Positions 34,556 to 43,733 of a stretch of DNA of 64,000 bases are shown here, in pieces. Origin of the DNA: Paenibacillus tritici. GTDB taxonomy: Bacteria; Bacillota; Bacilli; Paenibacillales; Paenibacillaceae. Both the position numbers and the translations under genes were made by a program. The stretch is taken from assembly GCF_013204885.1 (NCBI RefSeq), contig NZ_JABMKX010000017.1, forward strand, positions 1-64,000, read 5' to 3'. Positions within the stretch are counted from its first letter, which is position 1; each line of letters opens with the position of its first letter. Below the pieces are notes generated by a model that saw only the letters and a program-made list of their open reading frames with translations, did no database searches and was not told the DNA's origin.

Positions 34556-35914
34556 ATGAAAAAGAATGTGTTCGCTCTGGTATGGATCATCGTGCTTCTG
34601 GTAGCCCTGGCGGGCTGCGGCAATTCAAACACTAATAGTGCAGCTCCAACTTCTGGCAGTACGGCCGCGCCGGAGGCGGGGGCGAGTGCCGCACCTTCCG
34701 CGGAAGCGGTAACGATCAAGGTCGCCAACTGGTCGCCTGCGGCGGATATGGAACCGATTCTGCAGGCGTACGAGGATGCCCATCCGGGAGTTACCCTGGA
34801 ATACGTGGAGCTGGCTGACAACGGCGATTCGGTGGCCGGGATGAAGAAGCTGGATCTGCTCGTCGCATCCGGCGAGAACCTGGATGTGGTCTTCATGCCG
34901 GGGGCCACCGACTATTCACAGCGTGCCGGACTCGGACTGCTGGCTCCGCTGAATGATCTGATCAGCAAGGAAGGCATCACGCTGACAGATGAGTATACAG
35001 TTGATCCGTCCGTTGACGGTAAAGTGTATGCCCTGCCGGATACGCTGGAGAATTATTTCGTCCTGCTGAACAAGGACAAGCTGGATGCGGCAGGCTTAGC
35101 CGTTCCCACCGAATGGAGCTGGGACGATTATCTGGATTACGCAGCCAAGCTGACCAGCGGCACCGGGCCGTCCAAGACCTTCGGTACGTATTTCCATACC
35201 TGGGCTATGTACTGGGAGCTGGCCGTCATCAACCAGGAGAAGGACAATAATCTGGTCAACAATGGTGTCGTGAATATCGACAGTGCGGGGATCCGTCAAT
35301 CGCTGGAGCTGCGCAGCAAGGCAGAGGCATCGGGAGTAGCGGTGCCGTATGCCGACACCATCTCCCAGAAGCTCGCTTACCGCTCGGAATTCTTCACCGG
35401 ACATGCCGCGATGATCGTAACGGGCAACTGGATGATCGGCGAAGCAGGAGGCTCGGAGGAATTCCCGGCGACCTTCACCACCGCGTTCGCTCCCATGCCG
35501 TCGAACAGTGCCGGACAACCTGCGGGAGTCAGCATTGCCAACGGCAACTATGTAGGCATCCTGGAGAAGTCGGGCCATCAGCAGGAAGCTTATGATTTCA
35601 TCCGCTGGTACTCCACAGAGGGCGAGCAGATGCAGAATGTATATTCCGCATGGAAGAAGCAGGATGTGGACAAGTTCATTGCAGGCGTCAAATCAGGTGC
35701 CATCAGCCCCGACAATATTGACGAGAGCTCACTGGCCTATGTAATCAAGAATGCCAAGCCCGCACCGCTCAGCGTGCCGCCGACCTATCAGGGAGAGCTG
35801 GAAACGGCCTTTACCAAAGAAACCGAGCTGTACATCCTGAAACAGCAGGATCTGGAGACTACGATCAGCAAAGCACAGGCAGAGCTGCAGAAGATTGTAG
35901 ATGCCAACAAGTAA
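34556..35914 (+). CDS. Lipoprotein sugar-binding protein (family 1 SBP)
   Basis: 452 residues. The lipoprotein signal has basic MKKN, a hydrophobic core and lipobox LALAGC, with the acylated Cys near residue 20. A low-complexity S/N/T/A/P linker follows, then a bilobal family 1 extracellular solute-binding domain (NWSPAADMEPILQAYEDAHP, VVFMPGATDY, YALPDTLENYFVLLNKD). ATG at 34556 follows GGGGTG; a GTG at 34547 is also in frame but too near the site. It delivers sugar to the two permeases just upstream. Confidence 0.92.
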   Translation: MKKNVFALVWIIVLLVALAGCGNSNTNSAAPTSGSTAAPEAGASAAPSAEAVTIKVANWSPAADMEPILQAYEDAHPGVTLEYVELADNGDSVAGMKKLDLLVASGENLDVVFMPGATDYSQRAGLGLLAPLNDLISKEGITLTDEYTVDPSVDGKVYALPDTLENYFVLLNKDKLDAAGLAVPTEWSWDDYLDYAAKLTSGTGPSKTFGTYFHTWAMYWELAVINQEKDNNLVNNGVVNIDSAGIRQSLELRSKAEASGVAVPYADTISQKLAYRSEFFTGHAAMIVTGNWMIGEAGGSEEFPATFTTAFAPMPSNSAGQPAGVSIANGNYVGILEKSGHQQEAYDFIRWYSTEGEQMQNVYSAWKKQDVDKFIAGVKSGAISPDNIDESSLAYVIKNAKPAPLSVPPTYQGELETAFTKETELYILKQQDLETTISKAQAELQKIVDANK

Positions 35915-36040
35915 AAAATTGGAAGCGCGGAATAGCCCTTTTTTACCCGAAATAATAGATTGAAATGAGCTGCTGGAGGCGGAAAGCTGATATGATAGAG
36001 GCATAGAAAACGATAGTCTGATTGTGAAGGGGGATTGCCA

Positions 36041-37867
36041 TTGCTGCCTAGAGGATGGAGACTCGGTTTTCGCAATAAGCTGCTCGTCGCTTCTCTGCTC
36101 TGTCTGCTGCTTCCCGCCTCTATTACCTTGTATATCTCCAATTCCTACACCGAGCATATCCTCCGCTCCCAGGTGATTCAGAATGAACGCCGTTCGCTGG
36201 AGCAGGAGAGCCTATATATCTCTAACCTTCTCAGCAATATGGTGCTGGTGGCGAATTATATCCAGTTCGACCCCGGCATCACTCTTATTCTCAAAGAAAA
36301 CTGGCAGCGCAATAAGCTGCACGAGCCTGATAACGCCAAGCACATTCTCGATTTCAAAGAGGTTACGGACAAGCTGAACAGCGTCACCTCCATGATGGAA
36401 AAAACGTTCGTCACCGTCCTCACCTCAGATGGACAATATTATTCAAACTATGCTTACGCCAAGCTGGATGTCGGCGCACTGCTGAAGCAGCCCTGGATGG
36501 AACAGGCCCGTCAGCAGCCTGCCTTCGAGCTGTATTGGGCGGGTGTGCTTGCCAACTATATCCCGACCGCTGCCCCAAGCAGCCCGCAGGTGCTGACCAT
36601 TGCCAGGAATCTCAAGCTGTCCTCCGATTCAACCTATGCAACATTGATCATCAGTATTGCCGAGAGCCGGATCAGCCAGATTTTTAATGATAACCGGCAG
36701 GGGCAGGAGACGCTGCTGATTGCGCCCGACGGAACCGTCCTTGCCTCCAGGGACAAGACCCGGCTGGGCCAGCCGTTCGCGCTTATGGATGCTGTGAAGC
36801 ATTCAGCGGATTCCGGGTTCATGGATTACCGGGGCGAGCAATATCTGCTGAGCAGCCTGGAGATTCCCTACGGGAATTACCGGATTGTCAGCCTTGCGCC
36901 ATACCGCGAGGCCGTGAGCCAGATCAGTGCAACCCACCGCTGGAGCAGTGCTGTGCAGATCGTATCGGGCGCCTTCTTCCTGCTGATCCTGGTTCTGCTG
37001 GTCCGGCAGTTCACGAAGCCGGTGATCCGGCTGGATCAGGTCGCAGCGCGGGTGGACCGGGGAGAGCTGGGCATCCGCTCAGGCGTTCGCGGCTATGATG
37101 AGATCGGACGGCTGGGTAAGTCCTTCGACCATATGCTGGACCGGGTGGAACGGATGATTATCCAGATCAAGGTGGAGCAGGCGCAGAAGCGCAAGGCCGA
37201 GCTGGCGATGCTGCAATCGCAGATCAATCCCCATTTCCTGTTCAATATTCTGAATTCGATCCGCCTGCGCATCATAATGCGCGGCGATGAGGAGAATGCG
37301 GAGCTGCTGTTCTCGCTCTCCCGGCTGCTGCGGATGACCATTCAACAGCGGGACGAGTACACGACTTTGCATGATGAGCTGCATATTGTCAGGAGTTATG
37401 TGGAGCTGCTGAATTTCCGCCAGTCCGAGGAGGTTACGCTGGATACAGACTGCACCTCGGAGAGCCTTGGCGTGAAAATCCCCCGGTTCCTGCTGCAGCC
37501 GGTCATCGAGAATGCCTACATTCACGGCCTGCATCAGGAGAGCGGACGTATTCTGATCCGGACCCGGACGCAGGATCACCGGCTGCTGATCGAGATCGAA
37601 GACAACGGGCAGGGGATGGATGAGGTGACCCTGGGCCGCCTGCGGGCCGAGTTAAGCTCTGAATGGCAAGAGAAGGAAGCGATGCCGTCCAGCAGACTGG
37701 CCCATATCGGAATGTCCAATGTCTATGAGCGGCTGTATCTGACTTACGGTGCTGCCTTCCAGATCACGATTAACAGCCTGCCCGGTCAAGGGACTACCTT
37801 CCGGTTCGAGCTGCCTGAAGAGATTCCGGATCAAGGCTATGAAAGGGAGCGTGGAAGCGATGTATAG
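36041..37867 (+). CDS. Two-component sensor histidine kinase, YesM type
   Basis: About 608 residues. TM1 is near residues 14-33 (LLVASLLCLLLPASITLYIS), then an extracellular dCache-like sensor (about 38-300) and TM2 (IVSGAFFLLILVLLVRQF). HAMP comes next, then the His_kinase domain with phospho-accepting His in QSQINPHFLFNILN (about residue 398), and the HATPase with N box ENAYIHGL and G box DNGQGMDE. A TTG at 36041 is best spaced from AAGGGGG; TTG at 36035 is too close. It probably senses the sugar-loaded binding protein and phosphorylates the regulator gene that overlaps it by 8 bp. Confidence 0.93.
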   Translation: MLPRGWRLGFRNKLLVASLLCLLLPASITLYISNSYTEHILRSQVIQNERRSLEQESLYISNLLSNMVLVANYIQFDPGITLILKENWQRNKLHEPDNAKHILDFKEVTDKLNSVTSMMEKTFVTVLTSDGQYYSNYAYAKLDVGALLKQPWMEQARQQPAFELYWAGVLANYIPTAAPSSPQVLTIARNLKLSSDSTYATLIISIAESRISQIFNDNRQGQETLLIAPDGTVLASRDKTRLGQPFALMDAVKHSADSGFMDYRGEQYLLSSLEIPYGNYRIVSLAPYREAVSQISATHRWSSAVQIVSGAFFLLILVLLVRQFTKPVIRLDQVAARVDRGELGIRSGVRGYDEIGRLGKSFDHMLDRVERMIIQIKVEQAQKRKAELAMLQSQINPHFLFNILNSIRLRIIMRGDEENAELLFSLSRLLRMTIQQRDEYTTLHDELHIVRSYVELLNFRQSEEVTLDTDCTSESLGVKIPRFLLQPVIENAYIHGLHQESGRILIRTRTQDHRLLIEIEDNGQGMDEVTLGRLRAELSSEWQEKEAMPSSRLAHIGMSNVYERLYLTYGAAFQITINSLPGQGTTFRFELPEEIPDQGYERERGSDV

Positions 37868-39503
37868 CGTAATGCTGGTGGATGATGATCAGCCGGTACT
37901 GGACTTTCTCTCGGCGGTGATCCCGTGGGACGAGCTTGGATTAACGCTGCATTCTGCCTGCAAGAATGGTCTGGTTGCCCTGGAGAAAGCGCAGGCCGGT
38001 ATGCCCGATATTGTCATTACGGATATTGGAATGCCCTATATGGATGGTCTGGAGCTGATCCGCGAGCTGAAGCTGCGCAGCGAAGAGCTGCGTGTAGTGG
38101 TATTGTCCTGCATGGATGACTTCACGTACGCCCAGCAGGCGGTGAAGCTGATGGTGAGCGACTATATCCTGAAGGAGATGATCAGCCGCGAGCTGATTAC
38201 CGGGCTGCTGCGGGAGCTGGGCGACGATTTGCGCCGCCGGGATGCCGACAAAGCCCAGACGCAGAAGTGGAAAAGCATGGCCGAGAACCAGAAGGTGCTG
38301 CTGAAGCAAAGTGTGCTGCGGCGCATGGCTGCCCGGGAGCTGCCGGACAGCGAATGGCGGGCGGATGCTGCCGAGCTGGGAATTCTGCCGGATCTCACGG
38401 CCCATGTAGCCGTGCTCTGCCGGATCAGCGGCAACGCCGGGGAGAACGAAGCGGAGGAGCTTGCGCTAATGTCATGTGTGGAGTCCGCCGCCGAAGCCGT
38501 GCGGCAGGAGGACACCGCTGCCGTATGCCTGCCCTACAGCGGGCGCGATTGTGTGCTCGTCTTCAGCGGCGGGATGGGCAATGGCGCGGACTCAGGCCAT
38601 ATCTCTATGCTCGGCAGGCTGCGTTCCGCGATTCAAGCGCTGCCGGGGGTTACGGCTTCCTTTCAATATTTGTGTATACCGGCGGGCGGCGGGCATTTCC
38701 GGGAAGGGATCATTGAGCTGCTTAGTCAAGGCCGTGAATATGCCTTCTATCTGAAGCCGGGCGAGCTGAGCAGTCTGAAGACGCTCCTGCCGTTCACGGA
38801 GGAGGATCTGTTCCTCCATTATGCCGAAGCCTCGCAGGAGATCCGTGAGGCCTTCCTGGAGGAGGCGGCCGACAGGCTTGCGGCCTTGCTGTCGAAATGG
38901 ATGGATTATATCCGTGCCAGACGGTATGCGCCGCGCCAGGTGAAGGAGTGGATGCTCAAGCTGCTCTACGATAACCAGATGCGGCTGATTGCCCGCCAGC
39001 AATTCCAGTCCACCTTTTCCCTGGAGCTGCTGCATGATACCCTAACGGCGATTGATCATATCGATCATCTGGAGGAATGGTCCCTACAATTCTTCAACGA
39101 ACGCCTGCCGGTGATCCGCGAGATGTATCAGGAGACCCGCCGGGATGAGATCAAGAAGGTGAAACAGTATGTTGACCGCCATCTGAACCGTAAAATCACC
39201 CTGGAGGAGGTGGCGGAATACACGCATTTGAATTCAAGCTATTTCAGCCGGCTGTTCAAAAAAGAAACCGGAATGAGCTTCATCCACTATGTTACCCATA
39301 CCAAAATGGAGCAGGCCAAGGAATGGCTGGACCAGTCTCCACAGAGTGTGGAGCAGGTTGCCGAGCAGCTTGGATATGAGAATAAAAGCTATTTCACGAA
39401 GCTCTTCAAGCTGCATACAGGCACTACACCCGGAGAATTCCGGGGGGAGGAAGGCAACCGGTCCGCACAGACACCAGGCACAAGGAGGCACTACCCATGC
39501 TGA
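37860..39503 (+). CDS. Response regulator, YesN type (REC + AraC HTH)
   Basis: 547 residues. The N-terminal receiver has DDD acidic pocket residues at 8-10, phospho-acceptor Asp55 in IVITDIGMPYMDG, and Lys near 104 in DYILKEM. A long middle domain of about 300 residues precedes a C-terminal AraC HTH pair (LEEVAEYTHLNSSYFSRLFK and VEQVAEQLGYENKSYFTKLF). The ATG at 37860 overlaps the kinase stop by 8 bp; the open frame extends upstream inside the kinase gene but is not used. It most likely activates the transporter-nagBA operon and perhaps the divergent operon. Confidence 0.93.
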   Translation: MYSVMLVDDDQPVLDFLSAVIPWDELGLTLHSACKNGLVALEKAQAGMPDIVITDIGMPYMDGLELIRELKLRSEELRVVVLSCMDDFTYAQQAVKLMVSDYILKEMISRELITGLLRELGDDLRRRDADKAQTQKWKSMAENQKVLLKQSVLRRMAARELPDSEWRADAAELGILPDLTAHVAVLCRISGNAGENEAEELALMSCVESAAEAVRQEDTAAVCLPYSGRDCVLVFSGGMGNGADSGHISMLGRLRSAIQALPGVTASFQYLCIPAGGGHFREGIIELLSQGREYAFYLKPGELSSLKTLLPFTEEDLFLHYAEASQEIREAFLEEAADRLAALLSKWMDYIRARRYAPRQVKEWMLKLLYDNQMRLIARQQFQSTFSLELLHDTLTAIDHIDHLEEWSLQFFNERLPVIREMYQETRRDEIKKVKQYVDRHLNRKITLEEVAEYTHLNSSYFSRLFKKETGMSFIHYVTHTKMEQAKEWLDQSPQSVEQVAEQLGYENKSYFTKLFKLHTGTTPGEFRGEEGNRSAQTPGTRRHYPC

Positions 39504-40276
39504 ACATCAAACCGATTCATACAGAACTGTCGGGCGCCATGCTTGTCCGCGTATACGAGAACCGCTCACAGCTCGGAGCTGCTGCCGGGCGTGAGGCGGC
39601 GGCGGCCATCCGGGCGCTGCTGGCCTCCAAGGCCCAGGTGCGGATCGTGTTCGCCGCTGCACCCTCCCAGAATGAATTCCTTGCGGAGCTTGCCGCTGCG
39701 CCGGATCTGGACTGGAGCCGGATTACCGCATTTCATATGGATGAATATGTCGGCCTGCCGGCAGGCTCGCCGCAGAGCTTCGGCACCTTCCTCCGGGAGG
39801 CGCTGTTCGGCAAGGTCTCGCCGGGAACGGTCCATTATCTGAATCCTGCCGCCGGTGCGGAAGCCGAAGCTGAGCGTTACGGACGGCTGCTGGCGGAAGC
39901 GCCGATAGATATAGTCTGCCTCGGCATCGGGGAGAATGGCCACCTGGCCTTCAATGATCCGCCCGTGGCCGACTTCAATGACCCGCTTCCCGTGAAGCTG
40001 GTGGTGCTGGATGAGGTCTGCCGGAACCAGCAGGTGAATGACGGATGCTTCGCGAGCCTGGCGGAAGTGCCGCAGCAGGCCTTGACGCTGACGATTCCGG
40101 TCCTGCTGTCCGCGCAATGGCTGTTCTGCATGGTGCCGGGCGCTTCCAAGCGCGGTGCGGTTACCCGCACACTGCATGAATCTATCTCTACAGCATGTCC
40201 GTCCACCATCTTGCGGGAGCATGGGGATTGCCGGATGTTTGTGGATACTGACTCCTTCGGGGCGGTCTTCTCATGA
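39497..40276 (+). CDS. nagB: Glucosamine-6-phosphate deaminase
   Basis: 259 residues. Landmarks are the phosphate-binding N-terminus (FAAAPSQNEFL), FHMDEYVGLP with the catalytic Asp at about 82, and LGIGENGHLAFNDPP with active-site His149. It converts glucosamine-6-phosphate to fructose-6-phosphate and ammonia. The ATG lies inside the last codons of the response regulator (7-bp overlap) and its stop overlaps nagA, so it is tightly coupled. Context supports amino-sugar degradation rather than a 6-phosphogluconolactonase role. Confidence 0.94.
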   Translation: MLNIKPIHTELSGAMLVRVYENRSQLGAAAGREAAAAIRALLASKAQVRIVFAAAPSQNEFLAELAAAPDLDWSRITAFHMDEYVGLPAGSPQSFGTFLREALFGKVSPGTVHYLNPAAGAEAEAERYGRLLAEAPIDIVCLGIGENGHLAFNDPPVADFNDPLPVKLVVLDEVCRNQQVNDGCFASLAEVPQQALTLTIPVLLSAQWLFCMVPGASKRGAVTRTLHESISTACPSTILREHGDCRMFVDTDSFGAVFS

Positions 40277-41448
40277 ACATTGACGCGCTGCATTACCGGA
40301 CAGGCGAACCGGTCCGGGTTACTGTGGAGGATGGGGAGATCGCTGCCATTGAAGCCTTGGGCATACGGGAGCTGCCGCTGGAGGAACGAGAGGGGCTTCC
40401 AATTGTTGCACCGGGTCTAGTCGATCTGCAGATCAACGGCTACGGCGGATATGACTTCAACCATCCGGCGCTGAGCGCAGCGGTCGTTAAGGAGGCTGTC
40501 CGCGCTGTGTGGAAGGAGGGGGTAACCGGCTTCTACCCGACTGTCATTACCGGCGCTCCGTATACGATTCTCGGAGCAATGCGGGCGATTGCCCGGGCCT
40601 GTGAGGAGGATGAAGCCAGCGCTGCGACGATCAAGGGCATCCATCTGGAAGGCCCGTTTCTCTCGCCGGAGGACGGGCCGCGCGGGGCACACGCGCTGGA
40701 GCACATCCGTCCGCCGGACACGGCCTTGTTCGATCAGTGGCAGGCGGCGGCGGGCGGACGCATCTCCATTGTGACGCTGTCCCCCGAATGGGAGGGGAGC
40801 GCGGAATTCATCCGCCACTGCGTACGGCAGGGAGTGACGGTCTCGATCGGGCATACGTCAGCGGATGCCGCGCAGATTGCCGGAGCGGTGGCCGCCGGAG
40901 CGCGGCTGTCCACGCATCTGGGCAATGGCGCCCATGCCATGCTGCCGCGCCATCCGAACTACCTGTGGACCCAGCTCGCGGAAGAGGCGCTGTGGTGCAC
41001 GTTGATCGCCGACGGCTTCCACCTCCCGGATGAGGTGCTGAAGGTGGCGATGAAGGTCAAGGGCCGGCAGGCACTGCTGGTCAGCGATGCCGTTGCCCTG
41101 GCCGGGCTTGCGCCCGGCAGCTATGACACGCCGGTCGGCGGCCGTGTCGTGCTGACCCCGGCGGGCCGGCTGCATCTCGCCGGCGAGCCCGGGCTGCTGG
41201 CGGGTTCGGCGCAGATGCTGCTGCGCCACATCGCGCGCCTTAGCGCCGCGGGCCTGGCCAGCCTGCCGGACGCCTGGGACATGGCGTCCGTGCAGCCGGC
41301 AGGCTTCATGGCCCTGCCTGCGGCCGCGGGCCTGGCCGCAGGAGCGCCGGCGGATCTGGCGCTGATCCGCCGCACCGGCACCGGCGCTGCCGGGCTTGCG
41401 CTGACGGCGCTGTGCCAGGCCGGTTGCTGGGTGTACCGCCGGGAGTGA
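40273..41448 (+). CDS. nagA: N-acetylglucosamine-6-phosphate deacetylase
   Basis: 391 residues of the amidohydrolase fold. Early PGLVDLQINGYGGYDFN, metal ligand Glu126 in HLEGPFLSPEDGPRGAH, His194 in IGHTSADAA, His215 in STHLGNGAH, and catalytic Asp272 in LLVSDAVALAG. It removes acetyl from GlcNAc-6-P, giving the substrate of NagB. ATGA overlap with nagB. The 3' third is markedly more GC-rich than the surrounding DNA. Last gene of the operon, with a hairpin just beyond. Confidence 0.94.
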   Translation: MNIDALHYRTGEPVRVTVEDGEIAAIEALGIRELPLEEREGLPIVAPGLVDLQINGYGGYDFNHPALSAAVVKEAVRAVWKEGVTGFYPTVITGAPYTILGAMRAIARACEEDEASAATIKGIHLEGPFLSPEDGPRGAHALEHIRPPDTALFDQWQAAAGGRISIVTLSPEWEGSAEFIRHCVRQGVTVSIGHTSADAAQIAGAVAAGARLSTHLGNGAHAMLPRHPNYLWTQLAEEALWCTLIADGFHLPDEVLKVAMKVKGRQALLVSDAVALAGLAPGSYDTPVGGRVVLTPAGRLHLAGEPGLLAGSAQMLLRHIARLSAAGLASLPDAWDMASVQPAGFMALPAAAGLAAGAPADLALIRRTGTGAAGLALTALCQAGCWVYRRE

Positions 41449-41470
41449 GTGAAGCGGCGGCTGAATGAGG

Positions 41471-41498
41471 ACAGCCCCCCGGTTACGGGGGACTGTTA
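41471..41498 (+). terminator. Hairpin at end of the amino-sugar operon
   Basis: ACAG-CCCCC pairs with GGGGG-ACTGT around a GGTTAC-type loop. The T-tract is weak (TTATGATAT). Confidence 0.65.
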
Positions 41499-41510
41499 TG
41501 ATATGGAAGT

Positions 41511-41533
41511 GAATCGCTCAAATTGAGCGATTC
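41511..41533. repeat. 23-bp perfect palindrome
   Basis: GAATCGCTCAA, a central A, then TTGAGCGATTC. It lies between the operon's terminator and the large repeat array. It could be an operator-like site or a second hairpin; there is no nearby promoter. Confidence 0.8.
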
Positions 41534-41616
41534 CAGAGGGCGGGAGCAGTATGGGCTGGGCATGGGCATGGCTGTTGCGCCAGCGTCTGCACCACGCCAG
41601 TAACATTAACAGTAAA

Positions 41617-42306
41617 TGTATTCGGTTTTCCGCATACATTTGCCCCGATCGCCTTCGCGCAGCGAAATATGTTCGGTTTTCCGCATACATTTGCCCCGAA
41701 CGCCTTCGCGCAGCGAAATGTATTCGGTTTTCTGCATACATTTGCCCCGATTACCTTCGCGTAGCGTAATGTATTCGGTTTTCCGCATACATCCGGTCCG
41801 ATTACTATCGCGTAGCGTAATGTATTCGGTTTTCCGCATACATTTGCCCCGATTACCTTCGCGTAGCGTAATGTATTCGGTTTTCCGCATACATCCGGCC
41901 CGATTACCTTCGCGCAGCGTATTGTGTTCGGTTTTCCGCATACATCGGCCCTGATTACCTTCGCGCAGCCGAAATGTATTCGGTTTTCCGCATACATCCG
42001 GCCCGATCGCCTTCGCGCAGCGAAATGTATTCGGTTTTCTGCATACATTTGCCCCGATTACCTTCGCGTAGCGTAATGTATTCGGTTTTCCGCATACATC
42101 CGGCCCGATTACTTTCGCGTAGCGTAATGTATTCGGTTTTCCGCATACATTTGCCCCGATTACCTTCGCGCAGCGAAATGTATTCGGTTTTCGGTATACA
42201 TTTGCCCCGATCGCCTTCGCGCAGCGAAATATGTTCGGTTTTCCGCATACATCCGGCCTGATTACCTTCGCGTAGCGTATTGTATTCGGTTTTCCGCATA
42301 CATCCG
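41617..42306. repeat. 51-bp tandem array, 14 units, two hairpins per unit
   Basis: Units start at 41617, 41668, 41719, 41770, 41821, 41872, 41923, 41975, 42026, 42077, 42128, 42179, 42230 and 42281; all steps are 51 bp but one of 52. Hairpin I is TGTATTCGG-TTTT-CCGCATACA (9-bp stem, one mismatch). Hairpin II spans the TTACC/TCGCC ... CGCxxAGCG part of the unit. Two sub-types alternate irregularly (TTTGCCCC and CCGGCCC). Imperfect direct repeats TGCGCCAGCGTCTGCACCA (41576) and TGCGCCAGCGCCTGGACCA (42322) flank the array. Long open frames on both strands are a by-product of the 17-codon period. Confidence 0.97.
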
Positions 42307-42357
42307 CTTAGCCTCAACATCTGCGCCAGCGCCTGGACCAGAGCTGCTTCAGGAAAT

Positions 42358-42540
42358 AGTTGGATTTTCAACACTTGTTCAGGGGCGGAAGGGTACAAAT
42401 ACAGTCGTAGTTGGAAAAAAAGCACTTAATATGCTGGAATCAGAATAATGAAGGAAAATGCACGAGAATAAATAACATTAATCCACTTAATTTCCGCGAA
42501 CGCTCCAAATGAGCCAGATTAAGCTGCGTTTTTCCAACTA
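42358..42540. repeat. Degenerate 51-bp-spaced repeats (AGTTGGA...CACTT family)
   Basis: AGTTGGA starts at 42358 and 42409 (51 bp), with CACTT at 42372 and 42423. CCACTTAATTTCC at 42483 and CCAACTAATTCC at 42535 are about 51 bp apart. It is the counterpart of 25648-25830; first units agree well (AGTTGGATTTTC-ACACTT). Confidence 0.65.
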
Positions 42541-42670
42541 ATTCCTTATCATCCTGAAGCAAACCCCAGTTACTTTCAAACCGCATACTTTCAACTCGCA
42601 ATCGCACATCCGCATCTACACCCCACCGTTTGCGGAATCAGATCCAGAACGCTATAGGAGTACAGCAGAA

Positions 42671-43240
42671 CTAATAATCAAGCAGACGCCCGTTGTCATG
42701 CCACTGCCCGTACATTATATTCTCCCGGGTGCTTGTGATGAACTTCTCCAGTCTGCTCTGGAATAGTTCGGGCTGATGGATATAGCTCTGGATGGTGTCG
42801 ATCCGCACCCGCTGATACAGTGCCGGAAAAGCCATGAAGTTCTGAGCCGTCTGCGCATCCTCGTTCAGCCGTTCTTCGATAATTTTGTGTATGCTAAAAG
42901 ACTGGATGTCCATATCCGGCAGTACCCGCCTGCCTTCCTCGCGCATCAACCCCAGCTTCTCAAGGCGGCGGACACGCTCTTTATTAAGCTCCGTCCATGA
43001 ACTCCGCTTGCTGCGTGGAGACAGCCGTTGCATCAGCTTGCCTTCAGCGTTCACCTTCTTCACCCCGTCAATCCAGCCGAAGCACAGCGCTTCTTCTACG
43101 GCGTCCAGGTACAGCAGCGTATCCGGGAGCGGCTTCATACTGACCTCTACCCAGCAACAACCTTCCGCCGTGCTGTTCACCAGCAGCCAATTTCTCAACT
43201 CTTCTCTTGTTGCAGCGGCAAGCCTGTTTTCGTTACTCAT
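42671..43240 (-). CDS. YdeI/OmpD-associated family protein
   Basis: 189 residues. Recognisable family pattern: LRNWLLVNSTAEGCCWVEV, then EALCFGWIDGVKKV, RLSPRSKRSSWTELNKERVRRLEKLG and a helical C-terminal half. The family is widespread and functionally undefined (linked by name to bacteriocin or peptide tolerance in Enterobacteria). GAGGGGAATG lies upstream of the ATG. It stands isolated between two repeat-rich non-coding regions. Confidence 0.88.
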   Translation of the reverse strand: MSNENRLAAATREELRNWLLVNSTAEGCCWVEVSMKPLPDTLLYLDAVEEALCFGWIDGVKKVNAEGKLMQRLSPRSKRSSWTELNKERVRRLEKLGLMREEGRRVLPDMDIQSFSIHKIIEERLNEDAQTAQNFMAFPALYQRVRIDTIQSYIHQPELFQSRLEKFITSTRENIMYGQWHDNGRLLDY

Positions 43241-43417
43241 AGATACGGTTCATTCCCCTCTGTCTTCTGCGTTCGGCTCTCTGTCTGCTCTCTTCCCAAT
43301 CGAAATCCTGCACATTATGCAGCTTCTCCTTCAATAAAATCCCCCTAATCCGGAATTGTTGCACAAATGACAGCATTCCCTCTACTCGAAGTGGCTAGGC
43401 GGCGAGAATTCCTGCAT

Positions 43418-43480
43418 TTTATACAACAATCCTGGCATTCCACCAGTATCCATGAATCAAAGTTGCAACTTGTGCAACAC
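43418..43480. repeat. Pair of CTGCA/GCAACA motifs 51 bp apart
   Basis: CAACAAT at 43424 (after CCTGCATTTTATA) and CAACAC at 43475 (after ACTTGTG) are 51 bp apart. A further inverted copy (ATTGTTGCACAAATG) is at 43355. Same family as 59997-60175. The rest of 43241-43733 shows no gene. Confidence 0.55.
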
Positions 43481-43733
43481 TTAAGCTTTGAACTTGAAGC
43501 TTCCTCGTCACTGCGGTGAACCTTTGGACTTCCGGCCGCTGCCGCTCCCCACATTTCTTCATCTAATCCTACTATTTACTTAAATTTTGCCGCTTTGTTA
43601 ACATTTTCGCAACACATTCTTTACGCTCCGCATACACAACTTGCGAGAGTAATTAATATCCGGCTTTTACAATGAGGTTATTAGCATAATATACCTATTG
43701 CATAATCAGGCTTGATATGAAGGGATGATACTT

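Noticed and set aside
41617..42306. CRISPR array
   Set aside because: Units are contiguous and similar along their whole length, with no unique spacers and no cas genes in the window.
41518..42425. Several 100-170-residue frames on both strands across the 14-unit array
   Set aside because: All are read-through of the 51-bp period; the single 52-bp unit shifts the frame, and no start context exists.
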